DNA of 64,000 nucleotides from Pontibaca methylaminivorans (GCF_900156525.1 NZ_FTPS01000001.1:434001-498000), one strand, 5' to 3'; counted from the stretch's first letter, positions 18,576 to 27,526 are shown. The notes: generated by a model not told the origin, from the sequence alone. Made by a program: numbers and translations.

Positions 18576-19364
18576 ATGAAAATCGCCACCTTCAACATAA
18601 ACGGCATCAAGGCCCGCCTCGGGGCGCTGCTCGAATGGCTTGACGAGGCGCGGCCCGATGTCGCGCTGCTGCAGGAAATCAAATCGGTGGACGCGGCCTT
18701 TCCGCGGCAGGACATCGAGGATCGCGGCTATGAGGTCGCGCTGCACGGGCAGAAATCCTTCAACGGCGTCGCGATCCTGTCGCGGTTCCCGCTCGAGGAT
18801 ATCCAGCGGGGCCTGCCGGGCGACGATGGTGACGATCACGCCCGCTGGATCGAAGCCACGGTGGTCGGGAAGGCGCGCGCGCTGCGGCTCTGCGGGCTTT
18901 ACCTGCCGAACGGAAATCCGGCGCCGGGGCCGAAATTCGACTACAAGCTGGCCTGGATGGAGCGTCTGCGCGTCCGCGCGCAGGAACTTCTGGCGGCTGA
19001 ACAGCCAGCCCTGCTCGGCGGGGATTTCAACGTAATTCCGCAGGACGAGGATGCCGCCCGCCCCGATGCCTGGCGCAAGGACGCGCTCGCCCGCCCCGAA
19101 AGCCGCGCCGCGTTCCGCCGCATCGTGAACCTCGGCTATACGGATGCGTTCCGCGCCCGGCACCCTGAACCCGGACAATATACGTTCTGGGATTATCAGG
19201 CCGGCGCCCGCCGGCGCAATGACGGCATCCGCATCGACCATATGTTGCTGACGCCGCAGGCGGCCGACCTGCTGCGCGACACGGGGATCGACGCCCATCT
19301 GCGCGACCGCGAAAAACCGTCGGATCACGTGCCGCTCTGGGTCGATCTCGATCTCGACGGCTGA
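18576..19364 (+). CDS. xthA: Exodeoxyribonuclease III
   Basis: 262-residue AP endonuclease/3'-5' exonuclease of base excision repair. MKIATFNINGIKARL is the canonical N-terminus; LLQEIKS carries the metal-binding Glu, GGDFNVIP the Asp/Asn pair, and RIDHMLLT and SDHVPLWVDL the catalytic Asp-His. The family length is usual (about 260). It is preceded by a 232-base gap shared with the divergent hypothetical gene, in which no clear signal was seen beyond AT-rich stretches around 18410-18450. Confidence 0.95.
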   Translation: MKIATFNINGIKARLGALLEWLDEARPDVALLQEIKSVDAAFPRQDIEDRGYEVALHGQKSFNGVAILSRFPLEDIQRGLPGDDGDDHARWIEATVVGKARALRLCGLYLPNGNPAPGPKFDYKLAWMERLRVRAQELLAAEQPALLGGDFNVIPQDEDAARPDAWRKDALARPESRAAFRRIVNLGYTDAFRARHPEPGQYTFWDYQAGARRRNDGIRIDHMLLTPQAADLLRDTGIDAHLRDREKPSDHVPLWVDLDLDG

Positions 19365-19427
19365 ACGTCCGCGCCGCGATCCGCACTGACGGGGGACCGG
19401 ATCGCCGGCAGACCGGCCGGAACGGAA

Positions 19428-19455
19428 ACAGGGCGGACCTCACGGCCCGCCCTGT
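19428..19455. terminator. Shared hairpin between convergent xthA and lon
   Basis: ACAGGGCGG (19428-19436) pairs perfectly with CCGCCCTGT (19447-19455) around a ten-base loop. On the minus strand (lon) it is followed by TTTCC. It lies between two convergent stops, so it can serve both transcripts. Confidence 0.55.
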
Positions 19456-19491
19456 CGCATCCTGGTCAGTCTCCTGCGGCGTGGCGCCGGA

Positions 19492-21906
19492 TCAATGCGT
19501 GACCGCGCCGCTGCCCGAATCGGGCTTGGCAAGTGCCGCCTTCGCGGCGGCGGCCTCTTCCTCGGCGGCCTCGTCCCATTCGATCGGTTCGGGCTTGCGC
19601 ACCAAGGCATGTTCGAGCACTTCCGAGACGTGCCTGACCGGGATGATCTTCAGCCCTTCCTTCACGTTCTCGGGGATCTCGGTCAGATCCTTTTCGTTCT
19701 CGGCCGGGATCAGCACCGTCTTGATGCCGCCCCGGAGCGCCGCGAGCAGCTTCTCCTTCAGCCCGCCGATCGGCAGCGCATTGCCCCGCAGCGTGACCTC
19801 GCCGGTCATGGCGACATCCTTGCGCACCGGGATATGCGTCAGCACCGAAACGATCGACGTCACCATCGCCAGCCCCGCGCTCGGCCCGTCCTTGGGGGTC
19901 GCGCCTTCGGGAACGTGGACGTGGATGTCCCATTTCTCGAACTGCGGCGGCTTCACCCCGATTTCGGGCGCGATCGAGCGCACATAGCTCGCCGCGGCGT
20001 CGATGCTTTCCTTCATCACATCGCCGAGCTTGCCGGTGGTCTTCATCCGGCCCTTGCCCGGCAGGCGCAGCGCCTCGATGTTCAGAAGCTCGCCCCCGAC
20101 CGAGGTATAGGCCAGCCCGGTGACGACCCCGATCTGGTCCTCCTCCTCGGCAAGGCCGTAGCGGTATTTCGCCACGCCGAGGAAATCCGACAGGTTCTCG
20201 GGCGTCACGGTGACGCTCTCGGCCTCCTTGCGGATGATCGAGGTCAGCGCCTTGCGGGCCACCTTGGCGATCGCACGCTCGAGCCCCCGCACCCCCGCCT
20301 CGCGGGTATAGGTGCGGATGATCGCGGTCAGCGCCTCGTCGGTCAGCTCGAACTCGCCCTTCTTGAGCCCGTGATTCGCAACCTGCTTGGGGATCAGGTG
20401 GCGGCGCGCGATCTCGTGCTTTTCGTCCTCGGTATAGCCGGCCAGCGGAATGATCTCCATCCGGTCAAGCAGCGGCTCGGGCATGTTGTAGCTGTTCGAG
20501 GTGGTCACGAACATGACGTTCGACAGGTCGTATTCGACCTCGAGATAGTGATCGACGAAGGTCGAGTTCTGTTCGGGATCCAGCACCTCGAGCATGGCGC
20601 TCGCCGGGTCGCCGCGGAAATCGTGCCCCATCTTGTCGATCTCGTCGAGCAGGATCAGCGGATTCGTGGTCTTGGCCCGTTTCAGCGCCTGGATGATCTT
20701 GCCCGGCATGGAGCCGATATAGGTGCGTCGGTGCCCGCGAATCTCGGATTCGTCGCGCACGCCGCCCAGGCTGATGCGGATGAACTCGCGCCCCGTGGCC
20801 CGCGCGACCGACTTGCCGAGGCTGGTCTTGCCCACGCCCGGAGGACCGACCAGGCAGAGGATCGGACCCTTCATCTTCTTGCTGCGCTGCTGCACGGCCA
20901 GATATTCGACGATCCGCTCCTTGACTTTCTCGAGCCCGAAATGGTCGTTGTCGAGAACCTCCTGCGCGCGGCCGAGATCCTTCTTCACGCGGCTCTTCAC
21001 ACCCCAGGGGATGCTCAGCATCCAGTCGAGGTAATTGCGCACGACCGTGGCCTCGGCGCTCATGGGAGACATGTTGCGCAGTTTCTTCAGCTCGGCCTCG
21101 GCCTTTTCGCGCGCTTCGTTGCTGAGTTTGGTCTCGGCAATGCGCGCCTCGAGCTCGGCCACCTCGTTCTGGCCTTCCTCGCCATCGCCCAGCTCCTGCT
21201 GAATGGCCTTCATCTGCTCATTCAGGTAATATTCGCGCTGGGTCTTCTCCATCTGGCTCTTGACGCGGGTCTTGATCTTCTTCTCGACCTGCAGAACGCT
21301 CAGTTCGCCCTGCATGAAGCCATAGACCTTCTCCAGCCGCTCGCTCACCACCAGCGTCTCGAGCAGATCCTGCTTCTGCTGCACCTCGATGCCCAGGTGC
21401 CCGGCAACCAGATCGGCCAGCCGCGACGGATCGCTGCTCTCGCCGACGGCGGCAAGCGCCTCCTCGGGGATGTTCTTGCGCACCTTGGCATAGCGCTCGA
21501 ATTCCTCGGCGACGGTGTTCAGCAGCGCCTTGATGGTGTCGTCGTCGCCCGCGGTCTCCTCCACCGGCTCGACGCTCGCCTCGAAAAACGCGTCATTCTC
21601 GACGAATCCGGTGATGCGCGCCCGGTCCTGGCCCTCGACCAGCACCTTCACGGTGCCGTCCGGCAGCTTCAGAAGCTGCAGCACATTGGCCAGAACGCCG
21701 GTGCGATAGATCCCGTCCGCATCCGGATCGTCGACGCTCGCGTCGATCTGGCTCGCCAGCAGGATCTGCCTGTCGTCGGCCATCACTTCCTCGAGCGCGC
21801 GCACCGATTTCTCCCGCCCGACGAAAAGCGGAACGATCATGTGCGGGAACACCACGATGTCGCGCAGCGGCAGCACCGGGTAGGATGTATTGATTGGCTC
21901 TTGCAT
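19492..21906 (-). CDS. lon: ATP-dependent protease Lon
   Basis: 804-residue cytosolic AAA+ serine protease. Substrate-binding N-domain (about 8-205), coiled-coil (about 205-285), AAA+ domain with Walker A GPPGVGKT (354-361) and Walker B LILLDEID (417-424), and a C-terminal protease domain with the Ser676-Lys719 dyad (DGPSAG and GGLKEK). The tail after 775 is Ala/Glu-rich. The ATG at 21906 starts [21 protein letters not shown] as in other alphaproteobacterial Lon proteins; the open frame upstream is not supported. Confidence 0.97.
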   Translation of the reverse strand: MQEPINTSYPVLPLRDIVVFPHMIVPLFVGREKSVRALEEVMADDRQILLASQIDASVDDPDADGIYRTGVLANVLQLLKLPDGTVKVLVEGQDRARITGFVENDAFFEASVEPVEETAGDDDTIKALLNTVAEEFERYAKVRKNIPEEALAAVGESSDPSRLADLVAGHLGIEVQQKQDLLETLVVSERLEKVYGFMQGELSVLQVEKKIKTRVKSQMEKTQREYYLNEQMKAIQQELGDGEEGQNEVAELEARIAETKLSNEAREKAEAELKKLRNMSPMSAEATVVRNYLDWMLSIPWGVKSRVKKDLGRAQEVLDNDHFGLEKVKERIVEYLAVQQRSKKMKGPILCLVGPPGVGKTSLGKSVARATGREFIRISLGGVRDESEIRGHRRTYIGSMPGKIIQALKRAKTTNPLILLDEIDKMGHDFRGDPASAMLEVLDPEQNSTFVDHYLEVEYDLSNVMFVTTSNSYNMPEPLLDRMEIIPLAGYTEDEKHEIARRHLIPKQVANHGLKKGEFELTDEALTAIIRTYTREAGVRGLERAIAKVARKALTSIIRKEAESVTVTPENLSDFLGVAKYRYGLAEEEDQIGVVTGLAYTSVGGELLNIEALRLPGKGRMKTTGKLGDVMKESIDAAASYVRSIAPEIGVKPPQFEKWDIHVHVPEGATPKDGPSAGLAMVTSIVSVLTHIPVRKDVAMTGEVTLRGNALPIGGLKEKLLAALRGGIKTVLIPAENEKDLTEIPENVKEGLKIIPVRHVSEVLEHALVRKPEPIEWDEAAEEEAAAAKAALAKPDSGSGAVTH

Positions 21907-21982
21907 GCTCGTTTCCTTATCCGTGGCAGAGGATGGCCGCCCCGATGACCGGCAGCATCGCATCCTCTCCTCTCTGCGGCGT

Positions 21983-22011
21983 AATCTGGTGGGCAACCCG
22001 CCCCGTTTCAA
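21983..22011 (-). promoter_or_regulatory. Tentative lon promoter (possibly heat-shock type)
   Basis: On the minus strand TTGAAA (22006-22011) is followed after 17 bases by CAGATT (21983-21988), about 77 bases upstream of the lon start. lon is usually under RpoH; the -35 TTGAAA fits either RpoH or the main sigma factor, while the -10 match is poor. Confidence 0.25.
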
Positions 22012-22098
22012 CCTTCACCCTCTCGGAACGGCGACCATGCCCGCCGATTCCGCCGCAGACAAGCCCTCTCGCCGCGCCTTCTTCCGGCCCCGCCCCGT

Positions 22099-22150
22099 CT
22101 TCTGGCGGGAAATATCCCCGCCGGAGGCTTCGCGCCCTCCTGGGGGCGCG
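22099..22150 (-). repeat. Intergenic hairpin-plus-tail element, copy 1 (after tgt)
   Basis: On the minus strand, 21 bases after the tgt stop, a hairpin CGCGCCC/GGGCGCG is followed by AA and then GCCTCCGGCGGGGATATTT and CCAGAAG. The same arrangement occurs at 46052-46106. Position directly 3' of genes and the stem suggest a terminator-like or REP-like element. From memory, related tails are frequent in Rhodobacteraceae intergenic DNA. Confidence 0.6.
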
Positions 22151-22170
22151 AATTCCCGGTTTCAGTTCGC

Positions 22171-23301
22171 TCAGATCGGCTCGATATCGCCCCGCGTGCG
22201 GGCCGCATGAAACTCCGCACTCCAGGCCGCAAACCCGCCCTCGGCGATCGCGGCGCGCATTCCGGCCATGATCTGCTGATAATAATGCAGGTTGTGCCAG
22301 GTGAGCAGCATGGCGCTGACGATCTCGCCGGAGCGGAACACATGGTGCAGATAGGCCCGGCTGTAGCTGCGGCAGGCCGGGCAGGTGCAGGTGTCGTCCA
22401 GCGGGCGCGGATCCTCGGCGTGACGGGCGTTCTTGATGTTCAGCGCACCAAGGCGCGTGAACACCTGCCCGGTGCGCCCGGAACGCGACGGCAGCACGCA
22501 GTCCATCATGTCCACCCCCCGCGCCACCGCGCCGACGATATCCTCGGGCTTGCCCACCCCCATCAGATACCGCGGCTTTTCGGCCGGCAGCATGTCCGGG
22601 GCATGGTCCAGGACCGAGAACATCGCCTCCTGCCCCTCCCCGACCGCGAGCCCGCCGATGGCATAGCCGTCGAATCCGATCGCGCGCAGCGCCTGCGCGC
22701 TTTCCTCGCGCAGCTCCCGGCTGATTCCGCCCTGCTGGATGCCGAACAGCGCATGTCCGGGCCGGTCGCCGAAGGCCTCGCGCGAGCGCGCCGCCCAGCG
22801 CATGGAGCGGCGCATGCTGCCGGCCACTTCGGCCTCGCTCGCCGGCAGCGCGGGACACTCGTCAAAACACATCACGATGTCGCTGCCGAGCAGGCGCTGG
22901 ATCATCATGCTGCGCTCGGGGGTCAGCATGTGGCGCGAGCCGTCCACATGCGACCTGAAGCGCACCCCTTCCTCGGTCAGCTTGCGCAGCCCGGCGAGGC
23001 TCATGACCTGGAACCCCCCCGAATCGGTCAGGATCGGCCGGTCCCAGTTCATGAAGCGATGCAGCCCGCCCAGCGCGGCGATACGCTCCGCGCCCGGGCG
23101 CAGCATCAGGTGATAGGTGTTGCCAAGCAGGATATCGGCCCCGGTCGCGGCCACGCTTTCGGGCAGCATCGCCTTGACCGTGGCGGCGGTTCCGACCGGC
23201 ATGAAGGCCGGGGTGCGGATCACCCCGCGCGGGGTCGTGATCATGCCGGCGCGGGCCTTTTCGTCGCTTGCCTGCAATGCGAATGTGATTCCTGCGCCCA
23301 T
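22171..23301 (-). CDS. tgt: Queuine tRNA-ribosyltransferase
   Basis: 376-residue enzyme that exchanges guanine-34 for preQ1 in GU(N) anticodon tRNAs. Visible are [12 protein letters not shown] with Asp93 as general base, the substrate loop [12 protein letters not shown], the nucleophile region [20 protein letters not shown], and the zinc site [16 protein letters not shown] near residue 318. The start [12 protein letters not shown] at 23301 fits the family. It is divergent from sufT; the 274-base intergenic gap holds an AT-rich tandem repeat and a candidate -10 for sufT (TATAAT at 23520-23525). Confidence 0.95.
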   Translation of the reverse strand: MGAGITFALQASDEKARAGMITTPRGVIRTPAFMPVGTAATVKAMLPESVAATGADILLGNTYHLMLRPGAERIAALGGLHRFMNWDRPILTDSGGFQVMSLAGLRKLTEEGVRFRSHVDGSRHMLTPERSMMIQRLLGSDIVMCFDECPALPASEAEVAGSMRRSMRWAARSREAFGDRPGHALFGIQQGGISRELREESAQALRAIGFDGYAIGGLAVGEGQEAMFSVLDHAPDMLPAEKPRYLMGVGKPEDIVGAVARGVDMMDCVLPSRSGRTGQVFTRLGALNIKNARHAEDPRPLDDTCTCPACRSYSRAYLHHVFRSGEIVSAMLLTWHNLHYYQQIMAGMRAAIAEGGFAAWSAEFHAARTRGDIEPI

Positions 23302-23324
23302 GCCAGCCCGTTTCCGCCCGCTCT

Positions 23325-23348
23325 ATATTAATCCGAATATTAATCCGA
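23325..23348. repeat. Tandem 12-bp repeat in the tgt-sufT intergenic region
   Basis: ATATTAATCCGA occurs twice without a gap and is followed by TATTG, in a region otherwise very GC-rich. It lies 24 bases upstream of the tgt start, so it is placed to act as operator or promoter sequence for tgt. Function is not known. Confidence 0.5.
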
Positions 23349-23575
23349 TATTGCCCGCCTGCCCGCGTGCCGCGCGCTGTCTGCGCCAATTCCCGGCGAT
23401 TGCCAAGCCGGCGGCAGCCGCAGGACAGGCCCGGACGCCCCCGGAACCACCCGGCCCGGCCGCGGCTGCGACAATGCGGATCACCGGCCGGGACTGGACG
23501 GGGCGGCGGCGGTTCCTTATATAATCTCTCGGAAAACATCCGCGAAAACTCCGCGACGACTCAGGCGAGGCCCGC

Positions 23576-23938
23576 ATGACACAAGCAAGCGAACCGCTGG
23601 AGGGTGCCCCGCTGATCGCGCCCTCGACCACCGACCATCCGCTTTACGAACCGATCGTCGAAGCCTGCCGCAGCGTTTATGACCCGGAAATCCCGGTCAA
23701 CATCTATGACCTCGGGCTGATCTACACGATCGAGATCTCTTCTGAAAACGACGTGAGCGTCATCATGTCTCTGACGGCGCCGGGCTGTCCGGTGGCGGGC
23801 GAGATGCCGGGCTGGGTGGCGGACGCGATCGAGCCGCTTCCCGGCGTGCGCTATGTCAACGTGCAACTGGTCTGGGATCCACCCTGGGGCATGGACATGA
23901 TGAGCGACGAGGCGCGTCTCGAGCTCGGCTTCATCTGA
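23576..23938 (+). CDS. sufT: SufT-like Fe-S assembly protein (MIP18/DUF59 family)
   Basis: 120 residues, a single MIP18/DUF59 domain. Conserved features are DPEIPVNIYDLGLIYTI (acidic loop) and LTAPGCPVAGEMPGWV with the invariant cysteine of the TAPGC motif. Family members assist Fe-S cluster maturation. The ATG follows GAGG. SufT often closes the suf operon; here no other suf genes lie upstream (tgt is divergent), and an A-type carrier follows only after the SatD-like/DUF3307 pair. Confidence 0.85.
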   Translation: MTQASEPLEGAPLIAPSTTDHPLYEPIVEACRSVYDPEIPVNIYDLGLIYTIEISSENDVSVIMSLTAPGCPVAGEMPGWVADAIEPLPGVRYVNVQLVWDPPWGMDMMSDEARLELGFI

Positions 23939-24104
23939 TCGTTTTCACTCATCTTGCATCTTGCCGCTTGCCCCTGATTCCCGCCGGGAAACGGGGCACG
24001 CGAGGTGCTTGCCTTTCGGGCCGGATCGCCGGAAAGTTCCCGGCAGGCGGACCAGTTGTGGCCGGTTCGCTCCGAACCTGCTGGAAAAAGGTCCGCCCGT
24101 CGCC

Positions 24105-24773
24105 ATGACCGAACGATTTGCCGTCCTCACCGGCGATCTCGTCGCCTCGACCCGGCTGAGCGATGCCGAGCTCGACCGGGCGCTTGAGGTGCTCGCGCAG
24201 GCCGCGCGCGATGTCACGGACCGGGGCGGGCGCATGGAGGGAACCGCTGCGGAGCTCCCGGATTCTGCCAAGGGCATCCGGGGCGGGTTTGCACGGCGCG
24301 GCGGCGACGGCTGGCAGTTCGCGATGAACCGCCCGGCCCTTGCCCTGCGCGCGGCACTGTTCCTGCGGGCACGCCTGCGCGAGCTCGGCAAGCCCTATGC
24401 AACGCGCATTGCCATCGCCGCCGGGCCGGGACGGATGCCGGCCGATCTTGATCCAAATGCCGCGCACGGGCCGGCCTTCGTCGTCTCGGGCCGCCTGCTC
24501 GAGGAACTGCCGGCCCGCGCCGGCATGGCCCATGCCGGGCGGGGTGCGCTCGGGGCGGTCCTGCGCCTTGCCGATCACATCAGCAGCGGCTGGACACCGG
24601 CCCAGGCCCGCGCCGTCGCGCTCATGCTCTGGCCGCCCGGACGGACCAATGCCGAGACCGCCCGCGAACTCGGCATCACCCAGCAAAGCGTGAACGAAAG
24701 CCTGAAACGCGCCGGGTTTCCCGCCCTTGCGGATGCGCTTGCGCTGATCGAATCCGGGTCAGAGTCAGGCTGA
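24105..24773 (+). CDS. SatD-like protein with C-terminal helix-turn-helix
   Basis: 222 residues. The N-terminal part FAVLTGDLVASTRLSDAELDRALEVLAQ resembles the start of SatD-family proteins; the middle GDGWQFAMNRPALALRAALFLRARLR and GPAFVVSGRLLEELP continue that fold, which looks reminiscent of nucleotide-cyclase-like domains. The C-terminus RTNAETARELGITQQSVNESLKRAGF (about 180-205) is a sigma-region-4-like helix-turn-helix. The ATG at 24105 starts the conserved part; the Shine-Dalgarno is weak. It is followed by a DUF3307 membrane protein, a pairing I recall from other phyla. The function is not established. Confidence 0.7.
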   Translation: MTERFAVLTGDLVASTRLSDAELDRALEVLAQAARDVTDRGGRMEGTAAELPDSAKGIRGGFARRGGDGWQFAMNRPALALRAALFLRARLRELGKPYATRIAIAAGPGRMPADLDPNAAHGPAFVVSGRLLEELPARAGMAHAGRGALGAVLRLADHISSGWTPAQARAVALMLWPPGRTNAETARELGITQQSVNESLKRAGFPALADALALIESGSESG

Positions 24774-24776
24774 TAT

Positions 24777-24799
24777 GCCTGTTTTTATAAATAACAGGC
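24777..24799. promoter_or_regulatory. Inverted repeat directly after the satD-like stop
   Basis: GCCTGTT (24777-24783) and AACAGGC (24793-24799) form exact 7-bp arms around TTTATAAAT. It starts three bases after the satD-like stop codon and lies about 100 bases before the DUF3307 start. The AT centre looks like an operator or promoter core; as an RNA hairpin it would also fold but has no T-run behind it. Confidence 0.45.
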
Positions 24800-24824
24800 G
24801 ATTTAGCCTGATACTGGGGCGGAC

Positions 24825-24966
24825 AAAGCCGTGATCGAGACCCTGACGGCCCTCTTTTTCGCCCATGTGTGCGCGGATTTTCTGCTCCAGACCAAAAAGC
24901 CGTGATCGAGACCCTGACGGCCCTCTTTTTCGCCCATGTGTGCGCGGATTTTCTGCTCCAGACCAA
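24825..24966 (+). repeat. Perfect 71-bp tandem duplication at the DUF3307 gene start
   Basis: Bases 24825-24895 and 24896-24966 are identical. Each copy holds a GTG followed by codons for VIETLTALFFAH. From the first GTG (24831), the reading frame runs 24 codons and stops at TGA 24903-24905, because 71 is not a multiple of three. That stop overlaps the second GTG (24902) as GTGA. The unit's original Shine-Dalgarno-like GGGGCGG precedes only the first copy. Confidence 0.97.
24831..24905 (+). CDS. Leader ORF (24 codons) made by the 71-bp duplication
   Basis: Encodes VIETLTALFFAHVCADFLLQ and four more residues from a GTG, identical to the first 21 residues of the DUF3307 protein, then stops. 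GGGGCGG lies about ten bases upstream. If the duplication is real, ribosomes would load here and could re-initiate at the overlapping GTG of the main gene. It is a by-product of the duplication rather than a conserved gene. Confidence 0.4.
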   Translation: MIETLTALFFAHVCADFLLQTKKP

Positions 24967-25615
24967 CTGGATCCACGCCAACAAGCATCGCGCCCGGGCG
25001 CTGCTCCTGCACGGGGTGATCGTGCTTGTCTGCGCGCAGGCGGCGCTCGGGCGGGTCGATTCGGTCGAACTTCTGGCGCTCGCGCTGGCCCATATCGCCA
25101 TCGACGCGATCAAGACCCGGCTGCGCCGGCCGGGGCTTGCCGCCTTTCTGCTCGACCAGGGGGCGCACCTGGCCACGCTCGCGGCGGTTGCCTTCTGGTC
25201 ACCCGATCTCTGGGCCGGGGGGATCTGGGCGCGCTGGCCCGGCCTTCTGCCGCTCATGGCGCTTGCCGGCGGAGCGATCACGGCGCTGATTGCCGGTCAA
25301 TATGCCGTCGGGCTCTTGATGCGGCCCCATGCGTCACGAATCCGCGATCAGGGGTTGCGCCGGGGCGGACGGCAGATCGGGCTGCTTGAACGCGCGCTGG
25401 TCTTCGTGCTGCTGCTGGCCGATCTGGCCGCCGGCATCGGCTTTCTCGTGGCGGCAAAATCGCTGCTGCGCTTCGGGACCGCCGCGCGGGACCAGCGCAG
25501 TGCCGAATATGTGATCATCGGCACGCTCGCCTCTTTCGGCTGGGCGCTGCTCGCGGCACTTGCCACCCGTGGCTGGCTCGATCTTCTGCCGCCGCTCGCG
25601 CTTGTCGCCCGATAA
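24902..25615 (+). CDS. DUF3307 integral membrane protein
   Basis: 237 residues from a GTG at 24902. The N-terminus VIETLTALFFAHVCADFLLQTNWIHANKHR is characteristic of DUF3307, with the polar HvcaDFlLQ...nK signature inside the first helix. About six further hydrophobic segments follow. The function is unknown. Because of the 71-bp duplication, no Shine-Dalgarno lies directly before this start, and the leader's stop overlaps it. An alternative GTG at 24869 would add eleven residues read from the duplicated copy. It lies after the SatD-like gene and before an A-type Fe-S carrier. Confidence 0.75.
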   Translation: MIETLTALFFAHVCADFLLQTNWIHANKHRARALLLHGVIVLVCAQAALGRVDSVELLALALAHIAIDAIKTRLRRPGLAAFLLDQGAHLATLAAVAFWSPDLWAGGIWARWPGLLPLMALAGGAITALIAGQYAVGLLMRPHASRIRDQGLRRGGRQIGLLERALVFVLLLADLAAGIGFLVAAKSLLRFGTAARDQRSAEYVIIGTLASFGWALLAALATRGWLDLLPPLALVAR

Positions 25616-25682
25616 CGGCCCGCCCCCTTGTGGGAACCATCCGGCGGCAATAGATTACCCTTGAAAACAAGGAGTGACGCCC

Positions 25683-26048
25683 ATGTTCGGAATTCCGGGG
25701 AAGGCCCCGATCACCATGACCCCCGCCGCAACCCGGCAGATCGCCCGCCTGATGGAGCGCGACGGCCGCGCCGGCCTGCGCATCGGCCTCAAGAAAGGCG
25801 GCTGCGCGGGGATGGAATATACGATGGATTACGTGGACGAGGCCGATCCCAACGACGAGGTGGTGGAACAGGACGGCGCCCGGGTCTTGATCGCGCCCAT
25901 GGCGCAGATGTTCCTTTTCGGCACCGAGATCGACTATGAGATCGGGCTGCTCGAATCCGGTTTCCGCTTCAACAACCCCAATGTTTCCGAAGCCTGCGGC
26001 TGCGGCGAATCCATCAAGTTCGATCCCGTCGGCAAGGCGGCCGGCTAA
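25683..26048 (+). CDS. A-type Fe-S carrier (SufA/IscA/HesB family)
   Basis: 121 residues. The ligand cysteines are Cys41 (KKGGCAGMEY) and Cys105/Cys107 (EACGCGES). AAGGAG lies eight bases before the ATG at 25683, so the GTG three codons earlier is not preferred. Its EYTMDYV reading after the first cysteine resembles SufA-type proteins linked to suf operons, whereas the protein at 16911 is ErpA-like. A short upstream gap (67 bases) suggests it could be read from the satD-DUF3307 transcript or its own promoter. Confidence 0.88.
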   Translation: MFGIPGKAPITMTPAATRQIARLMERDGRAGLRIGLKKGGCAGMEYTMDYVDEADPNDEVVEQDGARVLIAPMAQMFLFGTEIDYEIGLLESGFRFNNPNVSEACGCGESIKFDPVGKAAG

Positions 26049-26151
26049 GCGCCACGGCGCAACGCCGCCGGCGTGCGGCGCGCCATGATTGTCCGCCCGC
26101 GCCACCGATGCTAGGAGCGCTCCCGGAGCTTCATGATCGGAGAGCGGGACA

Positions 26152-26907
26152 ATGCGGCGAAAACTTGCAGCCGGAAACTGGAAGATGCACGGCACGGGCG
26201 CGGATCTTGCCGAGATCGCCACGCTGGCCCGCACCCATGCCGATCCGGCCTGCGAGGTGCTGATCTGCCCGCCCGCGACGCTGATCGAGCGCGCGGCGCG
26301 CGAGGTCCGGGGCAGCGCCCTGATGATCGGCGCACAGGACTGCCACAGCGCGCCCCAGGGCGCCCATACCGGCGACATCAGCGCCGCCATGATCCGCGAT
26401 GCCGGTGCGGGCCATGTGATCCTCGGCCACTCGGAGCGCCGCCAGGATCACGCCGAGACCAGCGCGGTTGTCCATGCCAAGGCCACCGCCGCGCTCCACG
26501 CCGGGCTCATAACGATCATCTGCCTGGGCGAGACCCTGGCCGACCGCGAACGCGGTGCGACCCTCGACGTCATCGGCCAGCAGCTTGCCGGCTCCACCCC
26601 CGATGCGGCGCGGGGCGAGAACACCGTGATCGCCTATGAGCCGGTCTGGGCCATCGGCAGCGGCCACGTGGCGCATCCCGACCAGATCGCCGAGGTGCAC
26701 GGCTTTCTGCGCGAACGCCTCGCCCATCGTTTCGGCACAGGTGTCGCCGCCATGATCCGGCTGCTTTACGGCGGTTCGGTCAAGCCCGCGAATGCCGCCG
26801 GGATCTTTGCCATTCCCGATGTGGACGGTGCGCTCGTCGGCGGCGCCAGCCTGCGCGCGGAAAGCTTTTCCCCCGTCATCTCCGCACTGGAACAGGCCGC
26901 CGCCTGA
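26152..26907 (+). CDS. tpiA: Triosephosphate isomerase
   Basis: 251-residue glycolytic enzyme interconverting dihydroxyacetone phosphate and glyceraldehyde 3-phosphate. Catalytic residues are in place: Lys11 (AGNWKMHG), His93 (VILGHSERR) and Glu163 (AYEPVWAIG); the phosphate loop is LLYGGSVKP. GGAGA precedes the ATG. It ends 16 bases from the stop of the convergent Lrp gene. Confidence 0.96.
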   Translation: MRRKLAAGNWKMHGTGADLAEIATLARTHADPACEVLICPPATLIERAAREVRGSALMIGAQDCHSAPQGAHTGDISAAMIRDAGAGHVILGHSERRQDHAETSAVVHAKATAALHAGLITIICLGETLADRERGATLDVIGQQLAGSTPDAARGENTVIAYEPVWAIGSGHVAHPDQIAEVHGFLRERLAHRFGTGVAAMIRLLYGGSVKPANAAGIFAIPDVDGALVGGASLRAESFSPVISALEQAAA

Positions 26908-26923
26908 TCCTGTCATCGCGCGC

Positions 26924-27385
26924 CTAGAGCGGCAGCGCCGTGGTGAACTTGATTTCCTCCATCGACAGGAGCGCGGTCACGTTGTGGATGCGCACGTCTG
27001 AAATCAGCCCCTGATAGAACACGTCATAGGCGCGGGCGTTCCTGACCCGGACCTTCAGGATATAGTCGATGTCGCCGGCAAGCCGGTGCGCCTCGAGCAC
27101 TTCGGGGCGGTTGCGCAGCGCCTTCAGAAAGGCCGCCTGCCACTCGGCCTCGTGCTCGGACGTGCGGATCAGAACGAAGAAGCAGGCCTCGAACCCCAGC
27201 GCCTCGGGATCGACGAGAACGGTCTGCGCACCGATCACCCCGCCCTCGCGCAGCTTGCGAATCCGGTTCCAGACCGGGGTCTTGGAACTGCCGACCTCGC
27301 GCGCGATCTCGTCCAGCGACTGCCCCGCATCGCGTTGCAGCTCGGACAGGATCTTCCTGTCCAGATCATCAATCCGCACCGTCAT
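26924..27385 (-). CDS. Lrp/AsnC-family transcriptional regulator
   Basis: 153 residues. N-terminal helix-turn-helix (about 3-62; LDRKILSELQRDAGQSLDEIAREVGSS type region) and C-terminal RAM ligand-binding domain (about 65-148; ACFFVLIRTSEHE, VLEAHRLAGDIDYILKVRV). Lrp proteins assemble as octamers that respond to amino acids. GAGGTGAAG precedes the ATG. It is divergent from the sulfite-assimilation operon, so sensing cysteine, methionine or a related compound to control that operon is a likely inference. Confidence 0.9.
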   Translation of the reverse strand: MTVRIDDLDRKILSELQRDAGQSLDEIAREVGSSKTPVWNRIRKLREGGVIGAQTVLVDPEALGFEACFFVLIRTSEHEAEWQAAFLKALRNRPEVLEAHRLAGDIDYILKVRVRNARAYDVFYQGLISDVRIHNVTALLSMEEIKFTTALPL

Positions 27386-27526
27386 TCTTCACCTCTTCGC
27401 CGTTCCGGGCCGATTCTCGCCAGACCCGTCCGGGCCGGAACATACGTTCTTATTCCCCCGAAGGTCTAGCAGTCAGATGGGATATTTTTCTATAACAGCC
27501 CCGAAACCTAACGTGAGAGGGCAATC

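Noticed and set aside
24825-24966. 71-bp direct repeat considered as a mobile-element target duplication
   Set aside because: The copies touch each other with nothing in between and are far longer than insertion-sequence target duplications.
24865-25389. Alternative frame through the start of the DUF3307 gene
   Set aside because: Created by the 71-bp duplication and Arg/Ala/Gly-rich downstream; lacks the membrane helices of the DUF3307 frame.
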